Assembly (NCBI GenBank): GCA_002415025.1
Contig: DIBR01000070.1
Coordinates: 9,502-64,991, forward strand
Direction of reading: 5' to 3'
DNA: 55,490 nt
From: Spongiibacteraceae bacterium UBA5047
GTDB lineage: Bacteria > Pseudomonadota > Gammaproteobacteria > Pseudomonadales > Spongiibacteraceae
Positions 43,346 to 51,895 of this stretch are shown piece by piece. How positions within the stretch are numbered: the stretch's first letter is position 1; each line of letters begins with the position of its first letter. A program made the translations under genes and the position numbers. The notes below the pieces were generated by a model. It had not been told where the DNA came from, did no database searches, and was given only the letters and a program-made list of their open reading frames with translations.

Positions 43346-43999
43346 TCAGGCCTTCAGGGTTATCTTGGGATTCTTCCGGTTCGGGTAGCACTGACGGCAG
43401 ATTTCGCACACGGTGCCGTCGCAGCTGCGCGCCGAACAGAATTCGCGCCCGTAGTAGATAATCTGCAGGTGCAGTGCATTCCAGTGCTCGCGCGGGAACA
43501 GCTTTTTCAGGTCGCGCTCGGTCTGGGTGACGTTCTTGCCCGAGGTCAGCCCCCAGCGCTGGGCGAGGCGGTGAATATGCGTATCAACCGGAAAGGCAGG
43601 TACGCCGAAGGCCTGGGACATAACAACGCTGGCGGTTTTGTGGCCGACGCCTGGCAGTGTTTCAAGCGCTTCGATATCGTCAGGTACTTGGCCGGCATAG
43701 TTTTCCAGCAAAATTTCCGACAGGCGCTTAATGGCTTTTGATTTCTGCGGCGAAAGACCGCAGGGCCGGATGATAGCGCGAATGTCTTCGACACTTTGCC
43801 TGGCCATATCCCGGGGGTTATCGGCAAGGGCGAATAACGCAGGTGTGACCTGATTAACGCGCTCGTCGGTGCATTGTGCTGACAGTAATACGGCAACCAG
43901 CAGGGTGTAGGGGTCTTTGTGATCAAGCGGAATGGGCGGCTTGGGATAAAGCTCTTGTAGTCGCGACAAAATCAGCGCCGCGCGTTCCTTTTTCAGCAT
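43346..43999 (-). CDS. nth: Endonuclease III
   Basis: 217-aa DNA glycosylase/AP lyase for oxidised pyrimidines. Helix-hairpin-helix motif LPGVGHKTASVV contains the catalytic Lys121; the catalytic Asp139 is in FPVDTHIHRLA. The C-terminal Cys-rich tail has C188, C193, C198, C201 and C204, which does not follow the C-x6-C-x2-C-x5-C spacing of the E. coli iron-sulfur loop. ATG 43999 is one base after the dapC stop (TAATATG), so the two genes are coupled. Confidence 0.94.
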   Translation of the reverse strand: MLKKERAALILSRLQELYPKPPIPLDHKDPYTLLVAVLLSAQCTDERVNQVTPALFALADNPRDMARQSVEDIRAIIRPCGLSPQKSKAIKRLSEILLENYAGQVPDDIEALETLPGVGHKTASVVMSQAFGVPAFPVDTHIHRLAQRWGLTSGKNVTQTERDLKKLFPREHWNALHLQIIYYGREFCSARSCDGTVCEICRQCYPNRKNPKITLKA

Positions 44000-44000
44000 A

Positions 44001-45191
44001 TTACAAGCTCTGTAGGTAGTCGCGGATTCTCTGCGCGGCTTCAATGCATTCTGCAGGTTCTGCAACAAGTGCCATACGAACTCGGCCGGCCCCCGGGTTG
44101 TGGCCGGCAACCTCGCGGCTGAGATAGCTGCCGGGCAATACCGTGACATGTTGCGATGTATACAGGCCTTTTGCAAAAGCCTGGTCATCAATGGGTGTTT
44201 GCGGCCACAGATAAAATGCACCGGCGGGTTGCTGCAGTGTCAGCAGGGGGGATAGTTCGGCGATAACAGCGGAGAACTTCTCCCGGTACAAGCGTCTGTT
44301 TTCCTGTACGTGAGTTTCGTCACTCCAGGCAGCTGCGCTGGCGAGTTGGTGTTGTACCGGCATTGCGCAGCCGTGGTAGGTACGGTATTGGAAAAAGCCC
44401 GCCAGAATATCCGCGTCGCCGGCAACAAAGCCGGAGCGCAGCCCCGGCAGGTTGGATCGCTTGGACAGGGAATGAAAGACGACGCAGCGATGGTAGTTAT
44501 GGCGCCCCATCGCGGCAGCAGCCTGCAATAGGCCTGCGGGCGGAGCTGCTTCATCGGCGTAAATTTCGGAGTAGCACTCATCGCTGGCAATCACGAAGTC
44601 GTGCTCATCGGCCAGCAGGATCAATTTCTGCAACTGCTCGACTGACAGTGTTGCCCCTGTCGGGTTGCCCGGAGTGCATAAAAACAATAACTGGCAGCGC
44701 TGCCACTGCTCGTCACTGACACTGTCAAAGTCGGGCAGAAAGCCATTTTGTTCGTCGCAGGCAATAAACAACGGGGTTGCACCCGACAAAAAGGCTGCGC
44801 CTTCGTAAATCTGGTAGAAGGGGTTGGGGCAGATTACGAGAGGGTCGTCGTGGCGACGATCTACCACGGCCTGAGCGAAGGCGAACAGCGCTTCCCGGGT
44901 GCCGTTTACCGGCAGTACCTGTGACTCGGCATCCAGACCTTGAAGATGGAAGCGGGTGCTGGCCCATTGGGCGATGGCCTGTCTCAGCTCGGGTATGCCT
45001 TTGGTGTTTGGGTAGTTGGCCAAACGCGGCAATTCCCGGGCTAAGGTGTCGAGAACGAACTGTGGCGAGGCGTGTTTGGGCTCGCCAATGGAGAGGGCAA
45101 TAGGCGACTTTGCGGGCGTTGTAACTGTGCCAAACAAGGTGCGCAGCTTCTCAAAAGGGTAGGGTTGTAGTCGTTGTAAATCCGGATTCAT
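44001..45191 (-). CDS. dapC: Succinyldiaminopimelate transaminase
   Basis: 396-aa class I/II PLP aminotransferase. Recognised by NYPNTKGIPELRQAIAQW, FLCTPGNPTG, and the PLP Lys in HSLSKRSNLPGLRSG. In pseudomonads this paralogue sits beside glnD and serves N-succinyl-DAP formation; the position next to glnD here agrees. It starts 30 bp after the glnD stop. Confidence 0.92.
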   Translation of the reverse strand: MNPDLQRLQPYPFEKLRTLFGTVTTPAKSPIALSIGEPKHASPQFVLDTLARELPRLANYPNTKGIPELRQAIAQWASTRFHLQGLDAESQVLPVNGTREALFAFAQAVVDRRHDDPLVICPNPFYQIYEGAAFLSGATPLFIACDEQNGFLPDFDSVSDEQWQRCQLLFLCTPGNPTGATLSVEQLQKLILLADEHDFVIASDECYSEIYADEAAPPAGLLQAAAAMGRHNYHRCVVFHSLSKRSNLPGLRSGFVAGDADILAGFFQYRTYHGCAMPVQHQLASAAAWSDETHVQENRRLYREKFSAVIAELSPLLTLQQPAGAFYLWPQTPIDDQAFAKGLYTSQHVTVLPGSYLSREVAGHNPGAGRVRMALVAEPAECIEAAQRIRDYLQSL

Positions 45192-45220
45192 GAGTGGTGC
45201 GGCTCTACTCTTGTAGGGGG

Positions 45221-47881
45221 CTAGTAGGGAGACACGGCAGCCGCCTGCTCATCGAGTTCTTTGCAAATAGCGCTTTGGATAGATTGGCAAAGTTCCAGAT
45301 CCTTGATCGGTTGCTGCTTCTTGTTGGTGATAAAAAATACGTCTTCAACGCGTTCACCCAACGTGGCAATTTTGGCGGCCTGCAACTTGATGTCGTATTC
45401 ATAGAAGATACGGCCGACACGTGCCAGCAGGCCGGGTCGGTCGGGGGTGATCACTTCGAGTACCGAGCAACCTTTGTTAATGTCGGTTGCCATTGTGGTA
45501 CGCGTGGGGGTGGAAAACAGTCGCATCTGCCGGGGGGTACGTTTGCTGATAAATTCCGGGAAGCGATCAGGTTGCTCTATATGCTGGCGCAGAAAATCGA
45601 CGATCTGCTTGCTCCGGGTTTCGTCTTCACCGATGGGCTTACCGTCGGTATCGAGCACATAAAAGGTATCCAGCGAGTAGCCGGAGTTGGAGCTGTAAAT
45701 GCGGGCATCGACGATGTTGAGATCAAGCTGCTCCAGTGCAGAGGCCACCACTGCAAACAAGTTGTCGTGTTCAAGAGTGTGTACGAAAATCTGGGTGGCG
45801 CCTTCGGTGTCCATAGAGCTGCTTTTTTTAACCAGCACAAGCGGCTTGCGAACATCATGGTGCCGTGCGATGGCGCGGGTGTGCCAGACAACATCCTCGG
45901 CATGTTCGCGCAGGAAGTAGTCCTCACCACGATCTTTCCAGATGCTCTGCACTTCCGGTTCCTCGAAGCCGAGATCTTCCAGCTTGGCGAGAGCATTGCG
46001 CTGGTTTTCCAGTACTGATTCCTGCTTGTCGATAACATTTTCGAGGCCGCGCCGCAGTGCCCGTTTGGTCTCTGCGTAGAGTTGTCGTAGCAAAGATGCG
46101 CGCCAGGAATTCCACAGAGTTGGGTTGGTGGCGTTGATGTCGGCAACCGTTAAAGCGTAGATGTAGTCGAGGCGAACCTGGTCGCCAACTTCCAGCGCAA
46201 AATCGCGGATCACGTCGGGGTCGGAAATATCCTTGCGCTGGGCGACAGCGGACATCAGCAAGTGCTTTTCAACCAGCCAGCACACAAGGTTGGTATCGCG
46301 ATTGCTCAAGCCATGGCTTTCACAGAAGCGTCGGGCGTCAATGGCGCCGAGCGTTGAGTGATCGCCACCGCGGCCCTTGCCAATGTCGTGAAACAATCCC
46401 GCCAGATACAGCAGCTCGAGTTTATCCATGCGCCGCACGATGCGCGAGGCGACCGGAAATTTTTCCTCGTAGTCGGGGTAACTGAATCGACGCAGATTTT
46501 TGACCAGCTCAAGGGTGTGTGCATCAACGGAGTAGATATGAAACAGGTCGTGCTGCATCTGGCCGATAATCTGGCCAAACTCGGGAATATATTTGCCGAG
46601 AATGCCGAAACGGACCATCCGCCGCAGGGTTAGCGCAACCTTGTTGCGCGAGCGCAGGATGTCGATGAAAAAGCGGCGATTGCGCGGGTCGGCGCGAAAG
46701 GCATCGTCGATCAGTTCGCGGTGGTCGCGTATCAGTCGGATGGTGGACGCGCGCACGCCGTCGATAGCTTCGTTCTGGGCCATCAGCACAAAAATTTCCA
46801 TCAGTGCTGAAGGTGTTTTCTTGAAGACCTTGCTGTTGGTGACCTCAATGTGACCGTTGCGAACACGAAAACGCGGGTTAATCTGAAGCACGGTTTCTGC
46901 TTCGCAAGCGCGAAGAATGGCTTCGTCGTAATGCTGCATCATCAAGTCGTTCAGTTGGCCCAGCGCGAGTGCCCAGCGATAGTAGCGCTGCATAAACTGC
47001 TCAACCGCCAGCCGGGCGTCGTCATCTTCGTAGCCGAACATGCGGGAAATAGTGCGTTGATGGTCAAACAGCAACCGGTCTTCTTCACGCCCGCTGAGCA
47101 TATGCAGTGCATAGCGGATTTTCCACAGGTAGTCCTGCCCGCGTTTGAGGATGGACAGGTCCTCCTCGCGCAGAAAACCCAGGTCGAGCAATTCCGAGAG
47201 AGAATCCACGCCATAGTGACGTTTGGCGATCCAGCCAATCATCTGAATATCGCGCAGGCCGCCCAGACAGCTTTTTACGTTGGGTTCAAGGTTGTATTCG
47301 GAGTTGGCAAATTTGCGATGGCGATCAATCTGCTCATCCCATTTGGCGCGAAAAAACTCCCGGCTCGGCCAGATTTTGTCGGGGCCCGTTTGTGCCAGTA
47401 GTTTGTCCAGCAGGGCATCATCGCCGCTAATCGTGCGCGACTCCATGATGTTGGTGGCAACCGTTATATCTTCGCTGGCGACCTTGATGCATTGATTGAT
47501 GGTGCGCACGCTGTGGCCAATATCGAGATTCAAATCCCAAAGCAGGGCGATGAAGGCTTCCAGTGAATCCCGGTAGTCTTCCGGGCTGCTGTTCTCGAGC
47601 AGTATCAGCAGATCGATGTCCGAGTAGGGGTGCAGTTCGCCACGCCCATAGCCGCCAACGGCAATGAGACTTATATCAGAGCCCCAGTTATAGAGCGCCC
47701 ACGCTGTTCGCAGGACTTCGTCGACTACATCTGCCCGATTGCGAATGATGTCGTGAATCTCATCGCCGGCCTCAAAGCGTTTATCGAGCTGTTCCCGGTT
47801 GGCTCGCAGGTATTCGCGAAAAACAGCAACGCGCTGTTTTGGCTGGCGAATGGCGTCGGTTTGCTCCGACAGGGGGGTCAC
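45221..47881 (-). CDS. glnD: [Protein-PII] uridylyltransferase/uridylyl-removing enzyme
   Basis: 886 aa, close to E. coli GlnD (890). Bifunctional sensor of glutamine that modifies PII. Nucleotidyltransferase motif GGYGRGELHPYSDIDLL near residue 70; HD domain HDIGKGRGGDHSTLGA; two ACT domains at the C terminus (VHTLEHDNLFAVVASAL and TPDRPGLLARVGRIF). GTG 47881, with GGAG upstream, overlaps the map stop (GTGA). A longer reading frame into map is not used. Confidence 0.95.
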   Translation of the reverse strand: MTPLSEQTDAIRQPKQRVAVFREYLRANREQLDKRFEAGDEIHDIIRNRADVVDEVLRTAWALYNWGSDISLIAVGGYGRGELHPYSDIDLLILLENSSPEDYRDSLEAFIALLWDLNLDIGHSVRTINQCIKVASEDITVATNIMESRTISGDDALLDKLLAQTGPDKIWPSREFFRAKWDEQIDRHRKFANSEYNLEPNVKSCLGGLRDIQMIGWIAKRHYGVDSLSELLDLGFLREEDLSILKRGQDYLWKIRYALHMLSGREEDRLLFDHQRTISRMFGYEDDDARLAVEQFMQRYYRWALALGQLNDLMMQHYDEAILRACEAETVLQINPRFRVRNGHIEVTNSKVFKKTPSALMEIFVLMAQNEAIDGVRASTIRLIRDHRELIDDAFRADPRNRRFFIDILRSRNKVALTLRRMVRFGILGKYIPEFGQIIGQMQHDLFHIYSVDAHTLELVKNLRRFSYPDYEEKFPVASRIVRRMDKLELLYLAGLFHDIGKGRGGDHSTLGAIDARRFCESHGLSNRDTNLVCWLVEKHLLMSAVAQRKDISDPDVIRDFALEVGDQVRLDYIYALTVADINATNPTLWNSWRASLLRQLYAETKRALRRGLENVIDKQESVLENQRNALAKLEDLGFEEPEVQSIWKDRGEDYFLREHAEDVVWHTRAIARHHDVRKPLVLVKKSSSMDTEGATQIFVHTLEHDNLFAVVASALEQLDLNIVDARIYSSNSGYSLDTFYVLDTDGKPIGEDETRSKQIVDFLRQHIEQPDRFPEFISKRTPRQMRLFSTPTRTTMATDINKGCSVLEVITPDRPGLLARVGRIFYEYDIKLQAAKIATLGERVEDVFFITNKKQQPIKDLELCQSIQSAICKELDEQAAAVSPY

Positions 47882-48672
47882 GACCAGTTTCTCCGAAATT
47901 CCTGCTCGGTGCTGCGCGCGGTGAGCACTTCGACGCCATCGGCGGTGACCGCCATGGTGTGCTCCCATTGGGCTGACAGGCGGCGATCTTTGGTGGTCAC
48001 CGTCCAGCCATCTTTCATGTTGAGTTTGGTGTGTTTTTTGCCTGCGTTAATCATGGGCTCAATGGTAAAGGTCATGCCTTCCTTGAGTTCGAGGTCATTG
48101 CGGGCGTTGTAACCGGGGTAGTGCAGCACCTGCGGGTCTTCGTGAAAGCCGAGCCCGATGCCGTGGCCACAGTACTCCTCAACCACCGAGTAATGATTGG
48201 CGTGGGCATGCTTGGCAATAACTGCACCGATATCACTGAGGCGGGCGCCGGGTTTAACGAGCCTGATTGCCTGGTAGAGGCATTCCTGGGTGACGCGACA
48301 CAGGCGCCGGGCGTGTTCGGGCACCTCTCCGACATAGAACATTCGGTTGGTGTCGCCGTGCCACCCGTCCTTGATAACCGTGACGTCGATATTGAGAATG
48401 TCGCCACTTTTCAGGGCTTTATCGCCGGGTATGCCATGGCAGATCACCTCATTGACCGAGGTGCAGATGGATTTCGGGAAGCCGTTGTAATTCAGCGGCG
48501 CAGGGATGGCACCCTGCACATCGACAATATAGTCGTGGCAGATCCGGTTTAGCTCTTCAGTGGTTACGCCGGGCTTGACGTGCTGCTCGATCATTTCGAG
48601 TACATCGGCGGCGAGGCGTCCGGCGATCCGCATTTTCTGGATGTCGTCAGGTGTTTTAATGCTTACATTCAT
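47878..48672 (-). CDS. map: Type I methionine aminopeptidase
   Basis: 264 aa, removes N-terminal Met cotranslationally. Metal ligands in NIDVTVIKDGWHGDTNRMF (Asp pair), GHGIGLGFHEDP (His), FTIEPMI (Glu) and QWEHTMAV (Glu). It diverges from rpsB, as in many gammaproteobacteria. Overlaps glnD by 4 bp. Confidence 0.97.
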   Translation of the reverse strand: MNVSIKTPDDIQKMRIAGRLAADVLEMIEQHVKPGVTTEELNRICHDYIVDVQGAIPAPLNYNGFPKSICTSVNEVICHGIPGDKALKSGDILNIDVTVIKDGWHGDTNRMFYVGEVPEHARRLCRVTQECLYQAIRLVKPGARLSDIGAVIAKHAHANHYSVVEEYCGHGIGLGFHEDPQVLHYPGYNARNDLELKEGMTFTIEPMINAGKKHTKLNMKDGWTVTTKDRRLSAQWEHTMAVTADGVEVLTARSTEQEFRRNWS

Positions 48673-48831
48673 GGGGAGGCTGAATTTGTCTCTTAAATCG
48701 GCTGGTTACAGGATAGCCGCGTGAATCAGGGGCGGCCATTGTAAACCAAGCCTTCCATCCTTGCGATGCCCCCGTATTATGCCGGAACGCGCGCGATTGC
48801 GACGGAAAACCTTTAAGTCAACTCGCACCTG

Positions 48832-48840
48832 TGGTATAAA
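48832..48840 (+). promoter_or_regulatory. rpsB promoter, extended -10
   Basis: TGG TATAAA (TGn followed by TATAAA) is an extended -10; the -35 region at proper distance is poor (TTTAAG). The GC-rich discriminator ACGCGCCCCC suggests growth-rate and stringent control. It is about 190 bp before rpsB. Confidence 0.65.
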
Positions 48841-48847
48841 ACGCGCC

Positions 48848-49038
48848 CCCGCTGACAGGCAGTTCGTCCGGTGCTTGGCCGTCAGGCCGGAAATCGGCCG
48901 GAGAAGCCCGTACAGCAGGGGATTAACCTTAACGCCGCCCGTGTCTCGACACATGATCCTGGGTGCCAGCTTTGGCTCTGTCAAACCTGGTTGGTTCATG
49001 GGAGATGCGGAAGCCAAGAACCCGCAAAGGAAAATACA
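48848..49038 (+). promoter_or_regulatory. rpsB 5' leader, likely S2 autoregulatory region
   Basis: About 190 nt of non-coding leader between the promoter and rpsB in a 366-bp intergenic region. GGCCGGAAATCGGCC can form a short hairpin near 48884. Known context: gammaproteobacterial rpsB mRNAs carry a structured leader through which S2 represses rpsB-tsf. I infer the same here; the fold was not computed. AAAGGAAA precedes the ATG. Confidence 0.5.
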
Positions 49039-49788
49039 ATGTCACATGTAAGCATGCGTGAAATGCTGCAGGCTGGTGTTCACTTCGGACACCAAACCCG
49101 CTACTGGAACCCCAAAATGGCGCCTTTTATTTTCGGCGCGCGCAACAAGATCCATATCATCAACCTGGAACACACCGTTCCTGCGTTCAATACGGCTCTC
49201 GACAAGATTGTTGAGCTCGCCGGAAACAAAAACAAGATTCTGTTTGTGGGTACCAAGCGTGCCGCAGGCAAGATCATTGCTGAGCAAGCGGCACGCGCCG
49301 GTATGCCTTACGTCAGCCATCGCTGGCTGGGCGGCATGCTCACCAACTACAAAACCATTCGTCAGTCTATTCGTCGCCTGCGCGAGCTGGAAGGCCAGCA
49401 AGCGGACGGCACCTTTGACAAGCTGACCAAGAAAGAAGCGCTGATGCGTCGCCGCGATATGGACAAGCTTGAGCGCTCCATTGGTGGTATCAAGGATATG
49501 GGCGGTCTGCCAGACGCGCTGTTTGTTATTGATGTCGATCACGAGCGTATTGCCATTCAGGAAGCCAACAAACTGGGTATCCCTGTTATCGGCATCGTTG
49601 ACACCAACAGCGACCCCGATGGTGTTGATTACGTCATTCCGGGCAATGACGATGCGATTCGCGCCATCAAGCTGTACACCGCTGCAGTGGCCGACGCGAT
49701 TGCCGCTACTCGATCCGAGGCTGGTGGTGTTTCTGCCAAGGACGAGTTTGTCGAGGTTGCTGCCGACGACAACGCTGAACAAGCCTGA
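49039..49788 (+). CDS. rpsB: 30S ribosomal protein S2
   Basis: 249 aa. Family start MSHVSMREMLQAGVHFGHQTRYWNPKM; also HIINLEHTVPAF, SHRWLGGMLTN and GIPVIGIVDTNSDPD. Acidic C-terminal tail (EVAADDNAEQA). First gene of the rpsB-tsf unit. I use ATG 49039, since the longer upstream frame runs through the leader. Confidence 0.99.
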   Translation: MSHVSMREMLQAGVHFGHQTRYWNPKMAPFIFGARNKIHIINLEHTVPAFNTALDKIVELAGNKNKILFVGTKRAAGKIIAEQAARAGMPYVSHRWLGGMLTNYKTIRQSIRRLRELEGQQADGTFDKLTKKEALMRRRDMDKLERSIGGIKDMGGLPDALFVIDVDHERIAIQEANKLGIPVIGIVDTNSDPDGVDYVIPGNDDAIRAIKLYTAAVADAIAATRSEAGGVSAKDEFVEVAADDNAEQA

Positions 49789-49804
49789 TCAAGCGACTTC
49801 GGCC

Positions 49805-49827
49805 AAAGGGGCTGCGGCCCCTTTTTT
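49805..49827 (+). terminator. Rho-independent terminator/attenuator between rpsB and tsf
   Basis: GGGGC-TGCG-GCCCC stem, extended by AAA/TTT pairs, followed by TTTTTT. As in other bacteria it probably only partly reduces transcription into tsf, which lacks an obvious promoter of its own. Confidence 0.9.
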
Positions 49828-49937
49828 GATAGGCCAATTCCAAAGGCCCTTGCCAGACGGGGCTGAGTTGACAGTCTTACATCGAAATTTGATTAACAGG
49901 CCCGGCGTACCGGGCTGATATCCGGAGGAATAACCCA

Positions 49938-50804
49938 ATGACTGCAGTAACTGCAAGCATGGTGAAAGAACTGCGCGAGCGTACCGGGCTCGGCATGATG
50001 GAGTGTAAAAAGGCGCTGGTTGAAGCCGACGGCAGCATTGAAGTCGCGATAGAAGAGCTGCGCAAGTCCAGTGGCATGAAGGCCGCGAAAAAGGCTGGCC
50101 GTACGGCCGCTGATGGCATTGCGGCGGTTAAAGTGGCCGAAGACGGCTCTTTTGGTGTGCTGGTTGAAGTTAACAGTGAAACTGATTTTGTTGCCCGTGA
50201 TGACAACTTCCTCGGTTTTGTGGGCAAGGTCGTTGATAAGGCCTTTGACACCAAACAGTCGGACGTCGCCGAGCTGATGGCGGGCGATCTGGAATCTGCT
50301 CGCGAGGCCCTGGTTCAGAAAATTGGTGAAAACATCTCGGTTCGTCGCGTATCGGTGGTGACTGCCGAAGGTGGCGCGGTGGGTGCCTATGTTCACTCCA
50401 ATAATCGCATTGGTGTGTTGGTTGCCCTGAAAGGTGGTGACGTGGAAGTGGCTCGCGATGTAGCTATGCACGTTGCTGCGGTTAACCCTGCGGTCGCCAA
50501 GCCTGAAGATATGTCGGCTGAGCTGATTGAAAAAGAGCGTGAAATCTATACCGCCCAGGCTCAGGAAAGCGGCAAGCCTGCAGAAATCATTGAGAAGATG
50601 ATTGATGGTCGCATTCGCAAGTTCCTGGCTGAAAACAGCCTGACCGAGCAGGCCTTCGTTAAGGACCCTGATACAACAGTTGGCAAGTTGCTGAAAGGCG
50701 CAGGTGCCGACATTCTCGGTTTTATCCGCTTTGAGGTGGGTGAAGGCATTGAGAAAGAGGAATCGGATTTTGCGGCTGAAGTGGCCGCTCAGCTAAAAGG
50801 CTGA
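49938..50804 (+). CDS. tsf: Elongation factor Ts
   Basis: 288-aa guanine-nucleotide exchange factor for EF-Tu. N-terminal UBA-like part VKELRERTGLGMMECKKALVEADG; the exchange motif TDFVARDDNF; C-terminal FIRFEVGEGIEK. Strong ribosome-binding site CCGGAGGAA before ATG 49938. The 345-bp gap to pyrH is filled by an inverted-repeat element. Confidence 0.99.
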   Translation: MTAVTASMVKELRERTGLGMMECKKALVEADGSIEVAIEELRKSSGMKAAKKAGRTAADGIAAVKVAEDGSFGVLVEVNSETDFVARDDNFLGFVGKVVDKAFDTKQSDVAELMAGDLESAREALVQKIGENISVRRVSVVTAEGGAVGAYVHSNNRIGVLVALKGGDVEVARDVAMHVAAVNPAVAKPEDMSAELIEKEREIYTAQAQESGKPAEIIEKMIDGRIRKFLAENSLTEQAFVKDPDTTVGKLLKGAGADILGFIRFEVGEGIEKEESDFAAEVAAQLKG

Positions 50805-50814
50805 TTTATCCTAA

Positions 50815-51104
50815 AAAATGGGGCTAAGTGCCCTGTTTCATAAATACGATATCCATCAGAACGTACAGAAGGGCCAAGGGCTAGGCGTGTCCCGAAGGCA
50901 ATAGCGGGACTATTGGCAAGGGGCGCAACGCAGTCATTGGCCCTTCTGTACGTTCCCGCAGGGCACGGCCCACAAGACCTGTGGCCGCGTTGCAGTCCTT
51001 GGCAAGGGATTACCATTGTCTGCGGACTGCGTCTTGCCACAGGCCTTGTGGGTCGCGCTGATAGATACCGTATTTATGGAACAGGGCACCGAGGGCCCCA
51101 TTTT
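50815..51104. repeat. 290-bp nested inverted-repeat element, MITE-like
   Basis: The ends are long inverted repeats: AAAATGGGGC (50815-50824) with GCCCCATTTT (51095-51104), then a 32-bp pair at 50828-50859 and 51058-51089 with only 3 mismatches (starts GTGCCCTGTT). Inside are two separate hairpins: an 18-bp perfect stem (50860-50877 with 50937-50954) and a 17-bp stem with one mismatch (50969-50985 with 51036-51052). Each has a smaller stem within (GTCCCG/CGGGAC; GCAGTCC/GGACTGC). No supported gene inside. It separates tsf from pyrH. Mobile origin is inferred; an RNA-level function is the alternative. Confidence 0.85.
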
Positions 51105-51149
51105 CGTATTACAATATGCCACTTATTTTGACAGCGCTGGAAGAGAGTT

Positions 51150-51893
51150 ATGACCAGTCAGGGCCGAGACAAGAAATACAAGCGGATACTGCTGAAGCTG
51201 AGTGGAGAAGCCCTGATGGGCGAGCTGGGCTTCGGTATAGACCCGAAAGTGCTGGATCGTATGGCGCTGGAAATTGGCCAGTTGGTGGGCATAGGTGTGC
51301 AGGTTGGCCTGGTAGTGGGCGGCGGCAACCTGTTTCGCGGCGCGGCACTCAGCGCTGCCGGCCTGGACCGGGTAACCGGCGACCATATGGGTATGCTGGC
51401 AACCGTGATGAATGGCCTGGCACTGCGCGATGCGCTGGAGCGAAGTAATATCAAGTCCCGCGTTATGTCCGCCATTCCCATGAGCGGTGTGGTTGACCAT
51501 TACGATCGCCGTAAAGCCATCCGCTCGCTTGAGCGTGGCGAAGTGGTGATCTTTGCTGCCGGCACCGGCAATCCGTTTTTCACCACGGATTCAGCGGCCT
51601 GCCTGCGCGGTATTGAAATGGAAGCCGATCTTGTGCTCAAGGCGACCAAGGTCGACGGCGTCTACAGCGCCGACCCGATGAAAGACCCCGGTGCTGTTAA
51701 GTATACTCATCTGAGCTACGACGAAGTGCTGGACATGAAGCTCGAAGTCATGGACTTGACGGCGATTTGCCTCTGCCGGGATCACAATATGCCTCTGCGG
51801 GTGTTTGCCATGGAGGAGAAGGGCGCCTTGCTCAGTATCGTGGTTGGCGGCAAGGAAGGCACTCTGGTAACCGAATCTTCAGGAGAGAATTGA
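51150..51893 (+). CDS. pyrH: UMP kinase
   Basis: 247-aa hexameric bacterial UMP kinase. Start YKRILLKLSGEAL; then VVGGGNLFRG, GDHMGMLATVMN and the ATP site FAAGTGNPFFTTDSAA. GAGAG precedes ATG 51150. A TACAAT at 51110-51115 may be a -10 element giving pyrH its own promoter, but no fitting -35 is seen. Confidence 0.99.
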   Translation: MTSQGRDKKYKRILLKLSGEALMGELGFGIDPKVLDRMALEIGQLVGIGVQVGLVVGGGNLFRGAALSAAGLDRVTGDHMGMLATVMNGLALRDALERSNIKSRVMSAIPMSGVVDHYDRRKAIRSLERGEVVIFAAGTGNPFFTTDSAACLRGIEMEADLVLKATKVDGVYSADPMKDPGAVKYTHLSYDEVLDMKLEVMDLTAICLCRDHNMPLRVFAMEEKGALLSIVVGGKEGTLVTESSGEN

Positions 51894-51895
51894 CA

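Noticed and set aside
49042..49782. 246-codon minus-strand frame opposite rpsB
   Set aside because: Shadow of rpsB, created by its codon bias.
50913..51131. 72-codon frame inside the tsf-pyrH inverted-repeat element
   Set aside because: It runs through palindromic DNA and has no coding features; the dyad structure explains the open frame.
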